DNA of 64,000 nt. It comes from Limisphaera sp. (GTDB taxonomy: Bacteria > Verrucomicrobiota > Verrucomicrobiia > Limisphaerales > Limisphaeraceae). The stretch covers positions 382,071-446,070 of the forward strand of contig JANWVC010000005.1 in NCBI GenBank assembly GCA_025057755.1, given 5' to 3'. Positions 1 to 8,930 of the stretch are shown here, piece by piece (position 1 is the stretch's first letter; each line of letters opens with the position of its first letter). The translations under genes and the position numbers were made by a program. Under the pieces are notes generated by a model. That model saw nothing but the letters and a program-made list of their open reading frames with translations. It did no database searches and had not been told where the DNA came from.

Positions 1-1230
1 GGGGGCAACGGGCACATCACTGAAAGCCGTCCAGTACTCGCCCTCCACAAAGACCTTCCCTCCTTGAGGGCCGATCGTTGTCAGCGCCGGCGTTCGCAGA
101 CCAATCATGCTCTCGCGTCCGACGCGCACGGGCAAGAACTGCGCCCGCAAACCCTTGGCCACTACCCAGGCGAAAAAGGCCGCGGTCATTACCGCACCGG
201 GAATCACATAAGTCAACGAGAGACGGAATCCAGGTTCTGCGCCTTTGAAAAGCATGATCGCACCCAACAAAAACGATACCACACCGCCTACCGTCAAGAC
301 GCCGTGGGACGGCGCGAATACATCGGCAATGAACAAAATCACCGCCAAGACGATTAACGCTACCCCCGCCAGATTCACGGGCAAAACCGAGGCCATGTAC
401 AGGGCCAAAATCAATGCGATCGCCCCCACCACACCAGGGAAAATCGCTCCGGGATTGCTTAACTCACCGATAATCCCATAAATAGCGATCAACATCAAGA
501 TGAACAGTACTTCCGGGCGCCATAGTCTCTGAAAAAGCCGTTCTCGCAAAAGCATTGGGATTTCAACCACCTCGGCTCCGGCCGTTTGCAAGGACCGGTC
601 CTCAACAGTCCGTCCATCGAGCTGTTTCAACAGATCCGGAATATCCCGCGCGATGACTTCAATCACACCCAATTCCAATGCCTTCTCTGCCGTAATAGAA
701 GCGCTTTCCCGAACTGCTGCGCGCGCCCACTCCACATTCCGTCCCCGCTTTTGTGCAATCGCCTCAATGTAGCTTGTGGCAAAGTTCTCCAACTTCTGCT
801 TCATCACGTCGTCCGGCCCTTGTCCGCCCCCCAAGGGGCTGAGAGCCACCGGATGTGCAGCCCCAATGCTGGTGTTAGGCGCCATGGCCGCTACGTGCGC
901 GGCAAGGGTGATGAAACATCCAGCGCTTCCTGCATTGGCTCCCTCCGGTGCCACGTACACCACGACCGGCACCCGCGATGCATAAAACGCCTGGACAATC
1001 TCCCTGGTCGATTCCAACAACCCGCCCGGCGTATCCAACTGCAGCACCAAGCACGAGTACCCCCGCTTGCCGGAAAGCTCAATCGCCCGTCCGATATAAC
1101 CGGCCGTAGCCGGGCCAATTGGCCCTTGCACTCGAATCAATCCGACACCCCCGGCCGAAGCCGATTCAATCAATAACAGCCAGACCAAGATGCGCCCTAG
1201 ACGCATCCATTTGCATACGTCCCAATTCAT
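1..1230 (-). CDS. NfeD/ClpP-class membrane serine protease (C-terminus cut by window edge)
   Basis: The ATG lies at 1230-1228 and 410 codons stay open to base 1, so the stop is outside the window. A hydrophobic signal-like segment (about residues 9-26) is followed by a ClpP-fold domain. That domain has LQLDTPGG near residue 70, VVVYVAPEGANAGSAG with the candidate nucleophilic serine in GSAG, and the ITLAAHVAAMAP stretch typical of the family. After about residue 230 come several membrane segments with the NfeD hallmark EVLFILMLIAIYGIIGE and a second hydrophobic block. The visible end (KVFVEGEYWTA) is the start of the soluble NfeD OB-fold domain. Proteins of this NfeD1b type are membrane-bound proteases thought to act on membrane partners such as stomatins; the substrate here is unknown. 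No stomatin gene is visible. Confidence 0.9.
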   Translation of the reverse strand, partial: MNWDVCKWMRLGRILVWLLLIESASAGGVGLIRVQGPIGPATAGYIGRAIELSGKRGYSCLVLQLDTPGGLLESTREIVQAFYASRVPVVVYVAPEGANAGSAGCFITLAAHVAAMAPNTSIGAAHPVALSPLGGGQGPDDVMKQKLENFATSYIEAIAQKRGRNVEWARAAVRESASITAEKALELGVIEVIARDIPDLLKQLDGRTVEDRSLQTAGAEVVEIPMLLRERLFQRLWRPEVLFILMLIAIYGIIGELSNPGAIFPGVVGAIALILALYMASVLPVNLAGVALIVLAVILFIADVFAPSHGVLTVGGVVSFLLGAIMLFKGAEPGFRLSLTYVIPGAVMTAAFFAWVVAKGLRAQFLPVRVGRESMIGLRTPALTTIGPQGGKVFVEGEYWTAFSDVPVAP

Positions 1231-2105
1231 GCTTCAGCACGTCCCAGATCCAACATAAGCCGGCGCCATCCAGCGGCAAGGCAATTTCATCCGCTTTCCC
1301 CCTGATCGTTTGCGGATATCAGCCCATTAAAACTTCAGGCACGGACCTCTTGCGCCTCGGCAACCATCCTGTATTCGATTAAGCAAGGCACAAAACCCTT
1401 TGCCCTCCGGAATCGCAGTCGTGCATTTGAGTCGGTTTGTTGCCCGCCCGACGGGCCACGCTTTCCTGCGACTACGAGTCTTGACCTCCTGCCCAACGTT
1501 TACCGCCTCGGCCTCCAAGCCCTGCCCACTCGGGCGACCGTCCAACCGTAGTCCGCCGAATCTCAGCGCAAACCAAACGGACAATTGAAAAACCTTAAAA
1601 CAAGCTCCAGCCTCGGTCCACCTTGTCGCTTTCAATCCAACGGGGCCCGTACTGGGGCTTGGCAAGCCCCTTGCCGCCCTAGCTTCCCGCTTGTTAAATA
1701 ACCGCACTCGTCTAAGGCTGCGCTTGTTGCGCAGCCCTGTCCGCCTAGAGTCTAAGATGGATTGCGCTCATTACCGTTTTAGTCGGTAGCAATCCAATGA
1801 CGGAATGCATAGCCCCGGACTGGTGCAGCCTATGCACCGTGCACTCTGTTTCAGCCTCGGCGGTCATGGAAAGGCCCAGCCGGCTTAGGTCCAGCGGAGT
1901 AACCTAGCCCCCAACTGACAGACCGCTGCAAGCATAGGGTGAAAGCAGATCAAGACGCCGCGGCAAAGCAGGCGCACCCGTTGGAAATGACGACCGCTTC
2001 CACGAGACTTCCCGCGCGCCTGTTCAAGTGGATGTCTGGTGCGTCCCACAAAGCCCAGGGAGGAGCCTCCCCTTCGCAGCAGACACCCCATGAGTCCTCC
2101 GCACC
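1231..2105. other. Non-coding gap with four clustered inverted repeats
   Basis: No ORF here has a recognisable product. The best-looking one, 126 codons at 1327-1707 on the minus strand, has no domain, hydrophobic segment or ribosome binding site and is probably chance. The gap contains perfect inverted repeats at 1654-1670 (7 bp, 3-nt loop), 1716-1736 (8 bp, 5-nt loop), 1759-1795 (7 bp outside, 5 bp inside) and 1806-1836 (7 bp). None is followed by a T run on either strand, so they are not ordinary intrinsic terminators. Confidence 0.5.
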
Positions 2106-2459
2106 TTAACGGCCAATTGCATGCCCATCGGCTGCCTTACTGCAGGTAGGGTAGGTGCCGACCGCATTGATGGTGTAAGAGCCGCCGGCCGGGCATTTCG
2201 GGAACGACTCGTTTTCGATGTAGGGCAACAGCTCTTGCTCATTCGGCGTGTCACTGTCACTCTTCCCATTTTCCAAGGCCCATTGCTGCTTGGCACTTTG
2301 AATCATTCGCAGATTGGCCACACATACCTTGGTCTGGGTCGTTTTTCGCGCTCGCCCTAAATTTGGGATCGCCACCGCCATCAACAGGCCAATGATGGCT
2401 ACCACGATCATGATCTCCACCAGCGTGAAACCGGCTTGTCTGTGCATCCGCATTTTCAT
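2106..2459 (-). CDS. Type II secretion-type pseudopilin (GspG-like)
   Basis: This 117-residue protein has a class III signal: a short basic leader (MKMRMHRQAG) followed by FTLVEIMIVVAIIGLLMAVA, with prepilin peptidase cleavage expected between G and F and a glutamate at position 5 of the mature chain. The globular part contains two cysteine pairs and the pattern NEQELLPYIENESFPKCPAGG, which matches the end of short GspG-like pseudopilins common in Verrucomicrobiota and Planctomycetota. It probably sits in the inner membrane as part of a pseudopilus. No other secretion gene is adjacent, so its machine is elsewhere. A second in-frame ATG is four codons downstream of the start (the mRMHRQ form); either would give the same mature protein. 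Confidence 0.85.
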   Translation of the reverse strand: MKMRMHRQAGFTLVEIMIVVAIIGLLMAVAIPNLGRARKTTQTKVCVANLRMIQSAKQQWALENGKSDSDTPNEQELLPYIENESFPKCPAGGSYTINAVGTYPTCSKAADGHAIGR

Positions 2460-3159
2460 GGCATGGCACCTGATGCGCTCCGGCCAGCCGTGTCCGGGTC
2501 ACATCTCCTTAACACCGGACGGTTCGAGTCGGAGCAGCAAGTCGCGTCTCTAACTTAGCGGCATCTTGTCCTCATCTAAAGAAAAACCTGAACCTTGCGG
2601 AAGTCGCGCGGGTTTCGAGGTTGTGCACGGTCCCATGTTCCATTTCACACGCGTCCCCTTGCAGATTGGCCCCATTCGCTGGTTCATCTAGCCAAATCCC
2701 GGCGCGCCATTTGCCGGCGCGTGGAGCGCCTCCACTGCGATTGCGACTCGGCTCGGCGTGGCATATGGGGGCTCTCCACAAGCTCGTCTCCATGAGTTCA
2801 GCCCCGGTCCGAGTGGCGCAAAAGGCGTGTCGGACTTACCAGTAAGCTGATTCCAGGCCGGCTGCGGAGCGCTGCTTTGAACCAAGCTCCGCAACCCGGT
2901 GGAATTGTGGCAAGGGCACCGCAAGTGGTCCAAGGCGCATCAAGATGCTGTTTCATCGCTTCTGAGTAGCTCGCCAAGCAGCGTTGACCCTTGGGGCATG
3001 CCGTGTGTTGGAGCAACATCAGCTCGCGCTTTTCTTGCAACTTCGTTCTGATCTAAGAAGAAAATTTGGCTTGCTACGCTCCTCGGCTAAAGTAGAATAA
3101 CGGCGAACTGTTAGTCCAAACCAAAAAAGCCAACCCTGTATAAAACGCGGTCTCGTGTT
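2460..3159. other. Divergent intergenic region, no gene seen
   Basis: This 700-base spacer separates the minus-strand pseudopilin from the plus-strand secreted protein. All ORFs in it are short, overlapping and without recognisable features. It must hold promoters for both neighbours; a weak candidate for the plus strand is listed separately. Confidence 0.5.
3071..3098 (+). promoter_or_regulatory. Candidate sigma70-type promoter
   Basis: TTGCTA (3071-3076) and TAGAAT (3093-3098) are separated by 16 bases. They match four and five of six consensus positions. The expected start of transcription is about 55 bases before the ATG at 3160. There is no clear Shine-Dalgarno before that ATG. The call rests on sequence match only. 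Confidence 0.3.
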
Positions 3160-6100
3160 ATGCAAACCCGAAGATTCACCCTTGCATTGGGCGGTGCGAT
3201 GGCCCTCACCCTGGCCAGCTTCCGCGTAAGCGCCGGCACGGCCAGTTGGAACTTTGACGATTGGAACGACCCATCGTTGGCCGGCTTGGTCGTTGCCGGT
3301 GATGATACAACCATTTTAACCGAGAGTTGGAAGCAGTACACAGACGGCAATCCGCCGACGGGCGGATTTCTGCAACTGACTCCCGCGATCGGGAGTCGGA
3401 ACCTGGCCGTGGTGTTCCCGGACATTGACAGCGGCGCTCCCATCAAGGCGTTTCGACTGACCATGGACGTACGGGCCGGAAATGGCACCATGGAACGACC
3501 AGCGGACGGTTTTAGCATCAGTTACGTACGCGAAAACGATCCGGCGCTCAGTAACATCGTGCAATACGTGAACCCGTTGACAGGCCGGGGCATCGTCTTC
3601 GGATTTGCCGGGGGCGATGACTTGGCCACAGCCCGCAGCCCGTTGGGTAGTGGTTTACCAGAAAACGGTTCGAAAACGGGGGTGGCGATCGTCTTTGACG
3701 CCTGGCAAGGCAACCTGTTGCCCGATACGCCGAATAACGCCGACGTGGAAGGGATCGCTGTGCGCGTGGATGACCGTACCCTGATCCAAGTTCCCATGCT
3801 GAACCGAAACGGCGGCGGCTGTGATGTCACGGATTCCATGCAAACCGGTCCTTGGCTCAACGACGGCGGCAGCTACACAAGTCTGGCATGGTGCCGCCTT
3901 GAGGTGGAAAAGACCGCAGACAACAAAGTTTATGTAACATGGAAAGGCCGAAGAATCCTGGACGGCTACCAACTCCAGGATTACTCGGTGCACAAGGGAC
4001 GTTTGATCCTTGCAGGCCGCACCGGAGGCAACAATCAGAACGTTCACTTTGACAACATCACCTTGCAAACCACTCCCGCGATCGAACCTGTGGTCAAATC
4101 CTTAACCGTGAATGACGACTTGAGAGGTTGGACGCTGGTCTTGGAAGACATCTTACCCAGCCAGGTAACCAATGTGACCCAAGTGTTATGGAACAACACG
4201 GATGTGACCGCACAGGTGACCGTGAGTCGGGTCGGCATTGAAACCCGGGTGATGTACTCGCGTGCCTCTCGACTGCCGCCCAATTCGGGTAATACCGTGC
4301 GCATTTCGTTCCGAACCAGTCTGGGTCAGTCGCTCACCAGCACTGCGTCCGTTACTACACCGGACTATTTCGTGATGCCCACGGCCTATGCCCTGCCCCT
4401 GTCTTCTGTCTCAGGTCATTCGCGTGGCATTGCCTTTGGGGCCATTTATCAAACCATGGCTGAGAACCGTAACAGCCGGGGAGACAATCAACTCAACTGG
4501 ACGGAGGAGCAGATCCTCGGTCTTTGGGGTACCAATCTGATTACGGGTCCCTTGCCGACCTCAACAGACGTGATGGATTATCAAAACAGCGGCCCGTTGG
4601 GGACTCCGAACGGAAATTTCCAACAAGGCGGCAGTCTGATCGGCCTCTGGGAGGGCGTCGATTACGATCTGCGCGACCTTGGATTTGGCTCGAATCCGAA
4701 CAAGAGCAGCACGGATGATGGGACGATCGAATGGTTCGCATATGTGTATTTCCCAGCTGCGGGTGATTACACAATGGTCGTCAATAGCGACGACGGATTC
4801 CGCCTGACCACTGCCCGCAACGCACGCGACCGAATGGGTGACATAATTTCGTTCTTTAACGGTGGTCGCGGCAACGCCACAGGTTTGGGCGCGGGGACCC
4901 AACAAAGGGTAATTGTGGAACAGCCCGGTGTGTACCCCATCCGTGGGCTCATCTACAACCGCGGCGGTGGTTTCAACGTCGAATGGTACACCCGCTCGGG
5001 TACCAACCTTTATCTGGTCAATAGCAACGCGACACCACAGGCTCTTCAAGCTTGGGTATCCGCCACAGGCGCAGGTTGCTATGTTCAGTCCGCAATCCCC
5101 GTGCGCGACGCGGTGGATGTCGGGCCTACGCGGAACATTCGCATTGAGCTGGCCAATGGCAGCACAACCGTGAACGCCGGATCGATCGTGTTAAAGGTCA
5201 ATGGCAGCACGGTCACGCCCACCGTTACTTCCGGCGCAACCACAGTGATCACGCATCCGCCCGTGGGGCCTTCCGGTTACTGGCCCAGCGGCTCAACGAA
5301 CACGATCGAACTGTCTTTCACGGACAGCGGCGGCAATGCCTATTCCTACGCATGGAGTTTCCAAGTGGTTTCGTATACCACACTCAGCGGCGGCCTGCCG
5401 ATTGGGTCGCAGGACAGCTCCAAGCCGGGGTTCCGCGTCCTGACGTGGAAGCCTATCTTCGGTTGGGCGGCTAGCGGTGAATGGGATGGTGTCTATCCTT
5501 TGACCCGCATCTACGCGGCCGAGCAATTGTTGGCCGGGTATCTCCGGCCCAACGGGGCCACCAACCAAAGCCAAATGATCGGAGGCTATTTTGAATACAC
5601 AGGGCTTATAAACTGGAATGGTGAATTGGACGGTGTGCCGTGGGCGGGCGGCCCCAACCAACAGGGCAATTTCCGCGATTCCAATGGATATCCGGATAAC
5701 TTCCCGCCCGGCTTGCCAGGGCTGAGCAATCCAGCTATTCCCAACAGTGCAAACCTGACCAAAGCCGGTTACTCGGTGGAAGTGTTGACTTACGTGGTGT
5801 TCCCCGAAGCGGGTGCATACCAGCTCGGGGTCAATAGCGACGATGGGTTCCTCGTCACGTTGGGTCATCAGCGACCCAGCAAGAACGGGGCGCTGATGGT
5901 TAGTGCTCCTGCTTCTGTAGCAGGCGGCTATTACGCCATCCATGCGGCGCCTGCCGCCGCCAGGCCGTTAACCAACGTAGCCATCACCGGCAAGCTCGTA
6001 CCTACGGATCCGATCCTTGCGAATACCGCGTTGAATAATGCTGCGGCAGTTTCCAACAACATCGCCATCTGCCGACGCGGCGCCGTCTCGTTCAGCGCCA

Positions 6101-6741
6101 AAATCCGCAACTGTTTCTTAGCTGGTGCAAGGGCAGTAATCATCGTCAACAATCGTGATGAGGTTGATATTGCTGCAGGCAACCAAGGTCCCATCCCGAT
6201 CGAGATGGGTGTCGGCGCGGAGGGGTACCAAGACATCCCGGCGGCCATGATCATGCTGGAGCATGGCAATCGGCTCATCGCGGCCGCTGCCACCAATGAT
6301 GTCATCGCCACACTCAACCCCATCCCCGCTTCATGGACAGCAGAAGGTGCATTGGGATTCTTCGATGGGGGTCGCGGGTCGTCCGACACGATGTTTTACG
6401 TCGTGGTGCCGCAACCGGGCGTGTATCCGCTGCGCTTAATGTACTTCGAAGGGGGTGGCGGCGACAACTGCGAGTGGTTCAGCGTGTTGCCGGATGGAAC
6501 ACGGGTCCTCATCAATGATCCGGCCAATCCGAACTCGCTCAAAGCGTATCGAGCGGTCACCGTGCAACCGCCGCCCACGTTGTCCATTGCCCGCCAAGGT
6601 AATGAAATTATCCTGACGTTCACGGGCACCCTGCAAGAAGCCGACCAGGTCACAGGGACTTATAGAGACGTAGCCGGGGCAACCTCGCCACACCGCGTAA
6701 CGATCACGCCAGGCGCCAAATTCTATCGCGCTCGTAATTGA
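3160..6741 (+). CDS. Large secreted PA14-like/PA-domain protein
   Basis: A Sec signal peptide (residues 1 to about 25, ending FRVSAG) starts this 1193-residue protein. Residues 28-300 resemble a lectin/LamG-like fold (PADGFSISYV; DNITLQ at its end). A first PA14-like module spans about 440-625, with VNSDDGF at 541-547, FNGGRG and QPGVYPIRGLIYNRGGG. A short Ig-like stretch follows. A second PA14-like module starts near 790, with VNSDDGF at 891-897. It is interrupted after GHQRPSKNG (about 910) by some 150 residues resembling a protease-associated (PA) domain, and resumes at LGFFDGGRG (about 1065) and QPGVYPLRLMYFEGGGG. The last 50 residues (GTLQEADQVTGTYRDVAGAT to FYRARN) match a C-terminal domain frequent in exported verrucomicrobial proteins. 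PA14 domains usually bind carbohydrate; no catalytic domain is visible. A strong terminator follows. Confidence 0.85.
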   Translation: MQTRRFTLALGGAMALTLASFRVSAGTASWNFDDWNDPSLAGLVVAGDDTTILTESWKQYTDGNPPTGGFLQLTPAIGSRNLAVVFPDIDSGAPIKAFRLTMDVRAGNGTMERPADGFSISYVRENDPALSNIVQYVNPLTGRGIVFGFAGGDDLATARSPLGSGLPENGSKTGVAIVFDAWQGNLLPDTPNNADVEGIAVRVDDRTLIQVPMLNRNGGGCDVTDSMQTGPWLNDGGSYTSLAWCRLEVEKTADNKVYVTWKGRRILDGYQLQDYSVHKGRLILAGRTGGNNQNVHFDNITLQTTPAIEPVVKSLTVNDDLRGWTLVLEDILPSQVTNVTQVLWNNTDVTAQVTVSRVGIETRVMYSRASRLPPNSGNTVRISFRTSLGQSLTSTASVTTPDYFVMPTAYALPLSSVSGHSRGIAFGAIYQTMAENRNSRGDNQLNWTEEQILGLWGTNLITGPLPTSTDVMDYQNSGPLGTPNGNFQQGGSLIGLWEGVDYDLRDLGFGSNPNKSSTDDGTIEWFAYVYFPAAGDYTMVVNSDDGFRLTTARNARDRMGDIISFFNGGRGNATGLGAGTQQRVIVEQPGVYPIRGLIYNRGGGFNVEWYTRSGTNLYLVNSNATPQALQAWVSATGAGCYVQSAIPVRDAVDVGPTRNIRIELANGSTTVNAGSIVLKVNGSTVTPTVTSGATTVITHPPVGPSGYWPSGSTNTIELSFTDSGGNAYSYAWSFQVVSYTTLSGGLPIGSQDSSKPGFRVLTWKPIFGWAASGEWDGVYPLTRIYAAEQLLAGYLRPNGATNQSQMIGGYFEYTGLINWNGELDGVPWAGGPNQQGNFRDSNGYPDNFPPGLPGLSNPAIPNSANLTKAGYSVEVLTYVVFPEAGAYQLGVNSDDGFLVTLGHQRPSKNGALMVSAPASVAGGYYAIHAAPAAARPLTNVAITGKLVPTDPILANTALNNAAAVSNNIAICRRGAVSFSAKIRNCFLAGARAVIIVNNRDEVDIAAGNQGPIPIEMGVGAEGYQDIPAAMIMLEHGNRLIAAAATNDVIATLNPIPASWTAEGALGFFDGGRGSSDTMFYVVVPQPGVYPLRLMYFEGGGGDNCEWFSVLPDGTRVLINDPANPNSLKAYRAVTVQPPPTLSIARQGNEIILTFTGTLQEADQVTGTYRDVAGATSPHRVTITPGAKFYRARN

Positions 6742-6742
6742 G

Positions 6743-6766
6743 CAAGGTTGCTGTTCGCCAACCTTG
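6743..6766 (+). other. Inverted repeat just after the secreted-protein gene
   Basis: CAAGGTTG (6743-6750) and CAACCTTG (6759-6766) form a perfect 8-bp stem with an 8-base loop, starting two bases after the stop codon. There is no T run; it sits directly ahead of the stronger terminator at 6776. Confidence 0.55.
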
Positions 6767-6775
6767 TCCTGCACA

Positions 6776-6810
6776 AACCGGGCGGCTCACTGCATAGCCG
6801 CCCGGTTTTT
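6776..6810 (+). terminator. Rho-independent terminator
   Basis: AACCGGGCGGCT (6776-6787) pairs perfectly with AGCCGCCCGGTT (6796-6807) around an 8-base loop, and the stem runs into five T residues (6806-6810). It lies 34 bases after the stop of the large secreted-protein gene and should end its transcript. Confidence 0.93.
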
Positions 6811-7326
6811 GCTTCTGACTTTCAAGGCAATCGCAGTCCGTTCACTGCTGCGGCATATGATCCTTATCCCCTTAATGGGCATTTTGCCTTCGCCCCACCG
6901 TCTCTACGGTCCAAAATCGGGGCGGTGCAACCAAGCCGATATCAGAGCTGAGCAAAGACGTGCCTTCACAAAAAGTGCAGCCTGTCATTCTTAGATTTTA
7001 GACACTTTCCCCACTCCGGAACCGTCTGCGGATCACCCGACTCTCAACTCCATCGGCCAGGCTCTACCCCAGCCAACCGGATTCAGACTTTTCGGCTGTG
7101 CACCACAATAAGTCCCTAGAGATCCTGAATCCGGAAACCATTAAAGCCAGACAAGCAGGCCGGTCGTGAAAGAGAACGGGCAGCATGTTCGGAGCAGACG
7201 CCCCAAATTCCGTAGAACTGCCGCGCAAATTGTTCCTGGAACTTGAAGGACACTTTTTGAAATGCCTGCTTTGGATTCAGGGGGCCATGTCCCCTTCATA
7301 AAGACACAACGGCAGTGCACACGGTT
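6811..7326. other. Non-coding gap with inverted repeats
   Basis: No credible gene is present. Two structures stand out: a 6-bp stem 6891-6896/6919-6924 enclosing a second hairpin 6897-6901/6906-6910, and a perfect 10-bp stem 7077-7086/7125-7134 (CCGGATTCAG/CTGAATCCGG) with a 38-base loop whose ends can add four more pairs (7087-7090/7110-7113). No terminator-like T run follows either. Confidence 0.45.
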
Positions 7327-7371
7327 AAAAAAAACCGGGCCAAGCGGCCAGGGGGTGGCCGAGAGGCCCGG
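7327..7371 (-). terminator. Rho-independent terminator, minus strand
   Basis: On the minus strand CCGGGCC (7371-7365) pairs with GGCCCGG (7341-7335), and an inner stem CGGCCA/TGGCCG (7361-7356/7350-7345) closes a 5-base loop. Eight T residues (7334-7327) follow. The nearest minus-strand stop codon (queG, 7784) is over 400 bases upstream, so a transcript probably starts or continues through the space between. Confidence 0.9.
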
Positions 7372-7510
7372 GGAGTAACGAACAGTACACAGAGGGATCA
7401 GGGAGAACTCGGTCAGGACCTGTACCGAGCCCTGACCGAAAGCCGCATTGGAATCCCTCAAAACAGATTCCATTCAAAGAGCACCCACCTCGCGGTGGCG
7501 GTGTCAGAGC
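7327..7510 (-). ncRNA. Candidate structured small RNA (family not recognised)
   Basis: Read on the minus strand, this stretch has no convincing ORF but holds three separate hairpins and then a textbook terminator. Hairpin 1 (7503-7482) has an 8-bp stem with a GCGA tetraloop and a 2-base bulge. Hairpin 2 (7472-7449) has 7 bp and a 10-base loop. Hairpin 3 (7439-7409) has 9 bp and a 13-base loop. Seven bases of loop 3 (7427-7421) can pair with 7389-7383, with one G-U, giving a possible pseudoknot. A TTGACA hexamer lies upstream at 7541-7536, but the best -10-like hexamer (TATGCT, 7513-7508) is 22 bases away, so the 5' end is uncertain. It does not match the 6S, SRP, RNase P or tmRNA cores I know. 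It could instead be a long 3' UTR of queG, whose stop is some 270 bases upstream. Confidence 0.5.
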
Positions 7511-7783
7511 ATAGGTAACCATGGCGAGCAATCCATGTCAAATAGAGCGCACAAACTATTAGCTGACCTGCGCACTTCAATTAGCATTTGATCCGCTCTG
7601 AAAGGGGCTCCTTCGCGACTTGCTCAAACGCAAACAATTGCAAATCACGAGTCATGGAAAGGCAGGGACAACAACGATTGGCCTGGCTATGGTGCCAACT
7701 ATAGGCTGTCGGCGCCTCGTCCTCGCTGACAGTGCGCGCAATCAGGACCTCGCGGTCAGGGTGAAGCGCCAATGAATTAAAGT

Positions 7784-8908
7784 TCAAATGCCTCGCTCCT
7801 CGAGTCGCCGCAGGGCCCATTGTGCATGCTCGGCGACCATTCGATCAGGGTCTGACGCGACCGCCGCCAGGAGAGCCTTACAGGAAGCATCTCCGACATT
7901 TCCCAGGGCAACGCACACATTTCTGCGGAATCCGGAGAATTTTGCCCGAGCCAAAGGAGTGTTCTGAAAGCGACTTCGGAATTCCGCTGCATTCATCTGA
8001 AGCAACTCCTTCAATCGCGGCGCTTGCAAATCCGGCTGTGCGTATTGCCGCATGATTTTGCCCTCTCGAGCAAATCGATTCCAAGGACACACCGCCAGGC
8101 AATCGTCGCAGCCGAAAATGCGATTCCCAATGGCCGGTCGCAATGACTCAGGAATGGGTCCGCGCAATTCAATGGTCAGGTAGGAAATACAACGCCGGGC
8201 GTCGAGCTGAAACGGCGCCACGATCGCACCAGTTGGACAAGCCTCTAAACAACGCGTGCATCGACCGCATCGGTTGTGCTCGGGTGGATCCGGTGGCAAG
8301 GGCCACGTGGTCAAAATCTCGCCCAAAAGGAGCCAATTGCCCCAGCTTCGGCTGACCAAATTCGTGTGTTTGCCCACGAACCCCATCCCGGCCCGCTCCG
8401 CAAGCTCTCGCTCCAAGACCGGACCGGTATCGACATACCAAAGGCACCGTGTCCCGGGCGGCCCAACGCTGGTGACCCAACCAGCCAGTTCCTTCAAACG
8501 CTGGCCCATCCACGCGTGATAATCCTTCCCCCGCGCGTACCGGGCCACTTGTCCGGTTGACACACCGGGGTCAACGGCGGGAGTCCTTTTATCTACGGTG
8601 TAATAGCTCGTGCCTACAAAAATGATGGTGGTCCCTCCCGGAAGCACATATTGCGGATCCGCCCGTTTTTCTGCAGTTCGCACTAACCAATGCATTTCTC
8701 CGTGCCAACCTGCCTCCAACCATCGTCGCAATGCGTCGGCACGAGCCGGTGGCTCCGCTGTGGTGAACCGGCATTCATCAAATCCCAGGGCAAGGGCCTG
8801 CTGTCGAATCCGCTCGCGGGCTGCAACGCCCCCGTCTCCAGCGCAAGACAAATCGGGGAGCGCGTTCGGTCCCTTTTGCGCGGTAGTAGCCTGGAGCCAA
8901 GTATCCAT
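7784..8908 (-). CDS. queG: Epoxyqueuosine reductase
   Basis: QueG makes queuosine in the wobble position of some tRNAs by reducing epoxyqueuosine, using a cobalamin cofactor and two [4Fe-4S] clusters in the cytoplasm. Visible signatures are YVDTGPVLERELAERAG and GMGFVGKHTNLV (cobalamin/substrate region), a first cluster motif RCGRCTRCLEACPTGAI near residues 210-225, and a second GCDDCLAVCPWN near 264-275. The C-terminus (about 320-374) is a HEAT-like repeat, as in known QueG. I chose the ATG at 8908, 22 bases after the aroK stop. Longer in-frame starts (8950, 8965 and beyond) would overlap aroK; no start has a clear Shine-Dalgarno. It is probably cotranscribed with aroK. No other queuosine gene is visible. 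Confidence 0.92.
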   Translation of the reverse strand: MDTWLQATTAQKGPNALPDLSCAGDGGVAARERIRQQALALGFDECRFTTAEPPARADALRRWLEAGWHGEMHWLVRTAEKRADPQYVLPGGTTIIFVGTSYYTVDKRTPAVDPGVSTGQVARYARGKDYHAWMGQRLKELAGWVTSVGPPGTRCLWYVDTGPVLERELAERAGMGFVGKHTNLVSRSWGNWLLLGEILTTWPLPPDPPEHNRCGRCTRCLEACPTGAIVAPFQLDARRCISYLTIELRGPIPESLRPAIGNRIFGCDDCLAVCPWNRFAREGKIMRQYAQPDLQAPRLKELLQMNAAEFRSRFQNTPLARAKFSGFRRNVCVALGNVGDASCKALLAAVASDPDRMVAEHAQWALRRLEERGI

Positions 8909-8930
8909 TTCTACATGGCGGCAACGACGC

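Noticed and set aside
1327..1707. 126-codon minus-strand ORF in the first intergenic region
   Set aside because: No homologous pattern, no ribosome site, and it overlaps the hairpin at 1654-1670. Kept only as part of the gap description.
2505..2535. T-loop-like GGTTCGAGTC suggesting a tRNA
   Set aside because: The flanking bases do not form a T stem and no acceptor or anticodon arm can be drawn.
5293..5943. 216-codon minus-strand frame opposite the secreted PA14 protein
   Set aside because: No signal, domain or start context; the plus strand is clearly coding.
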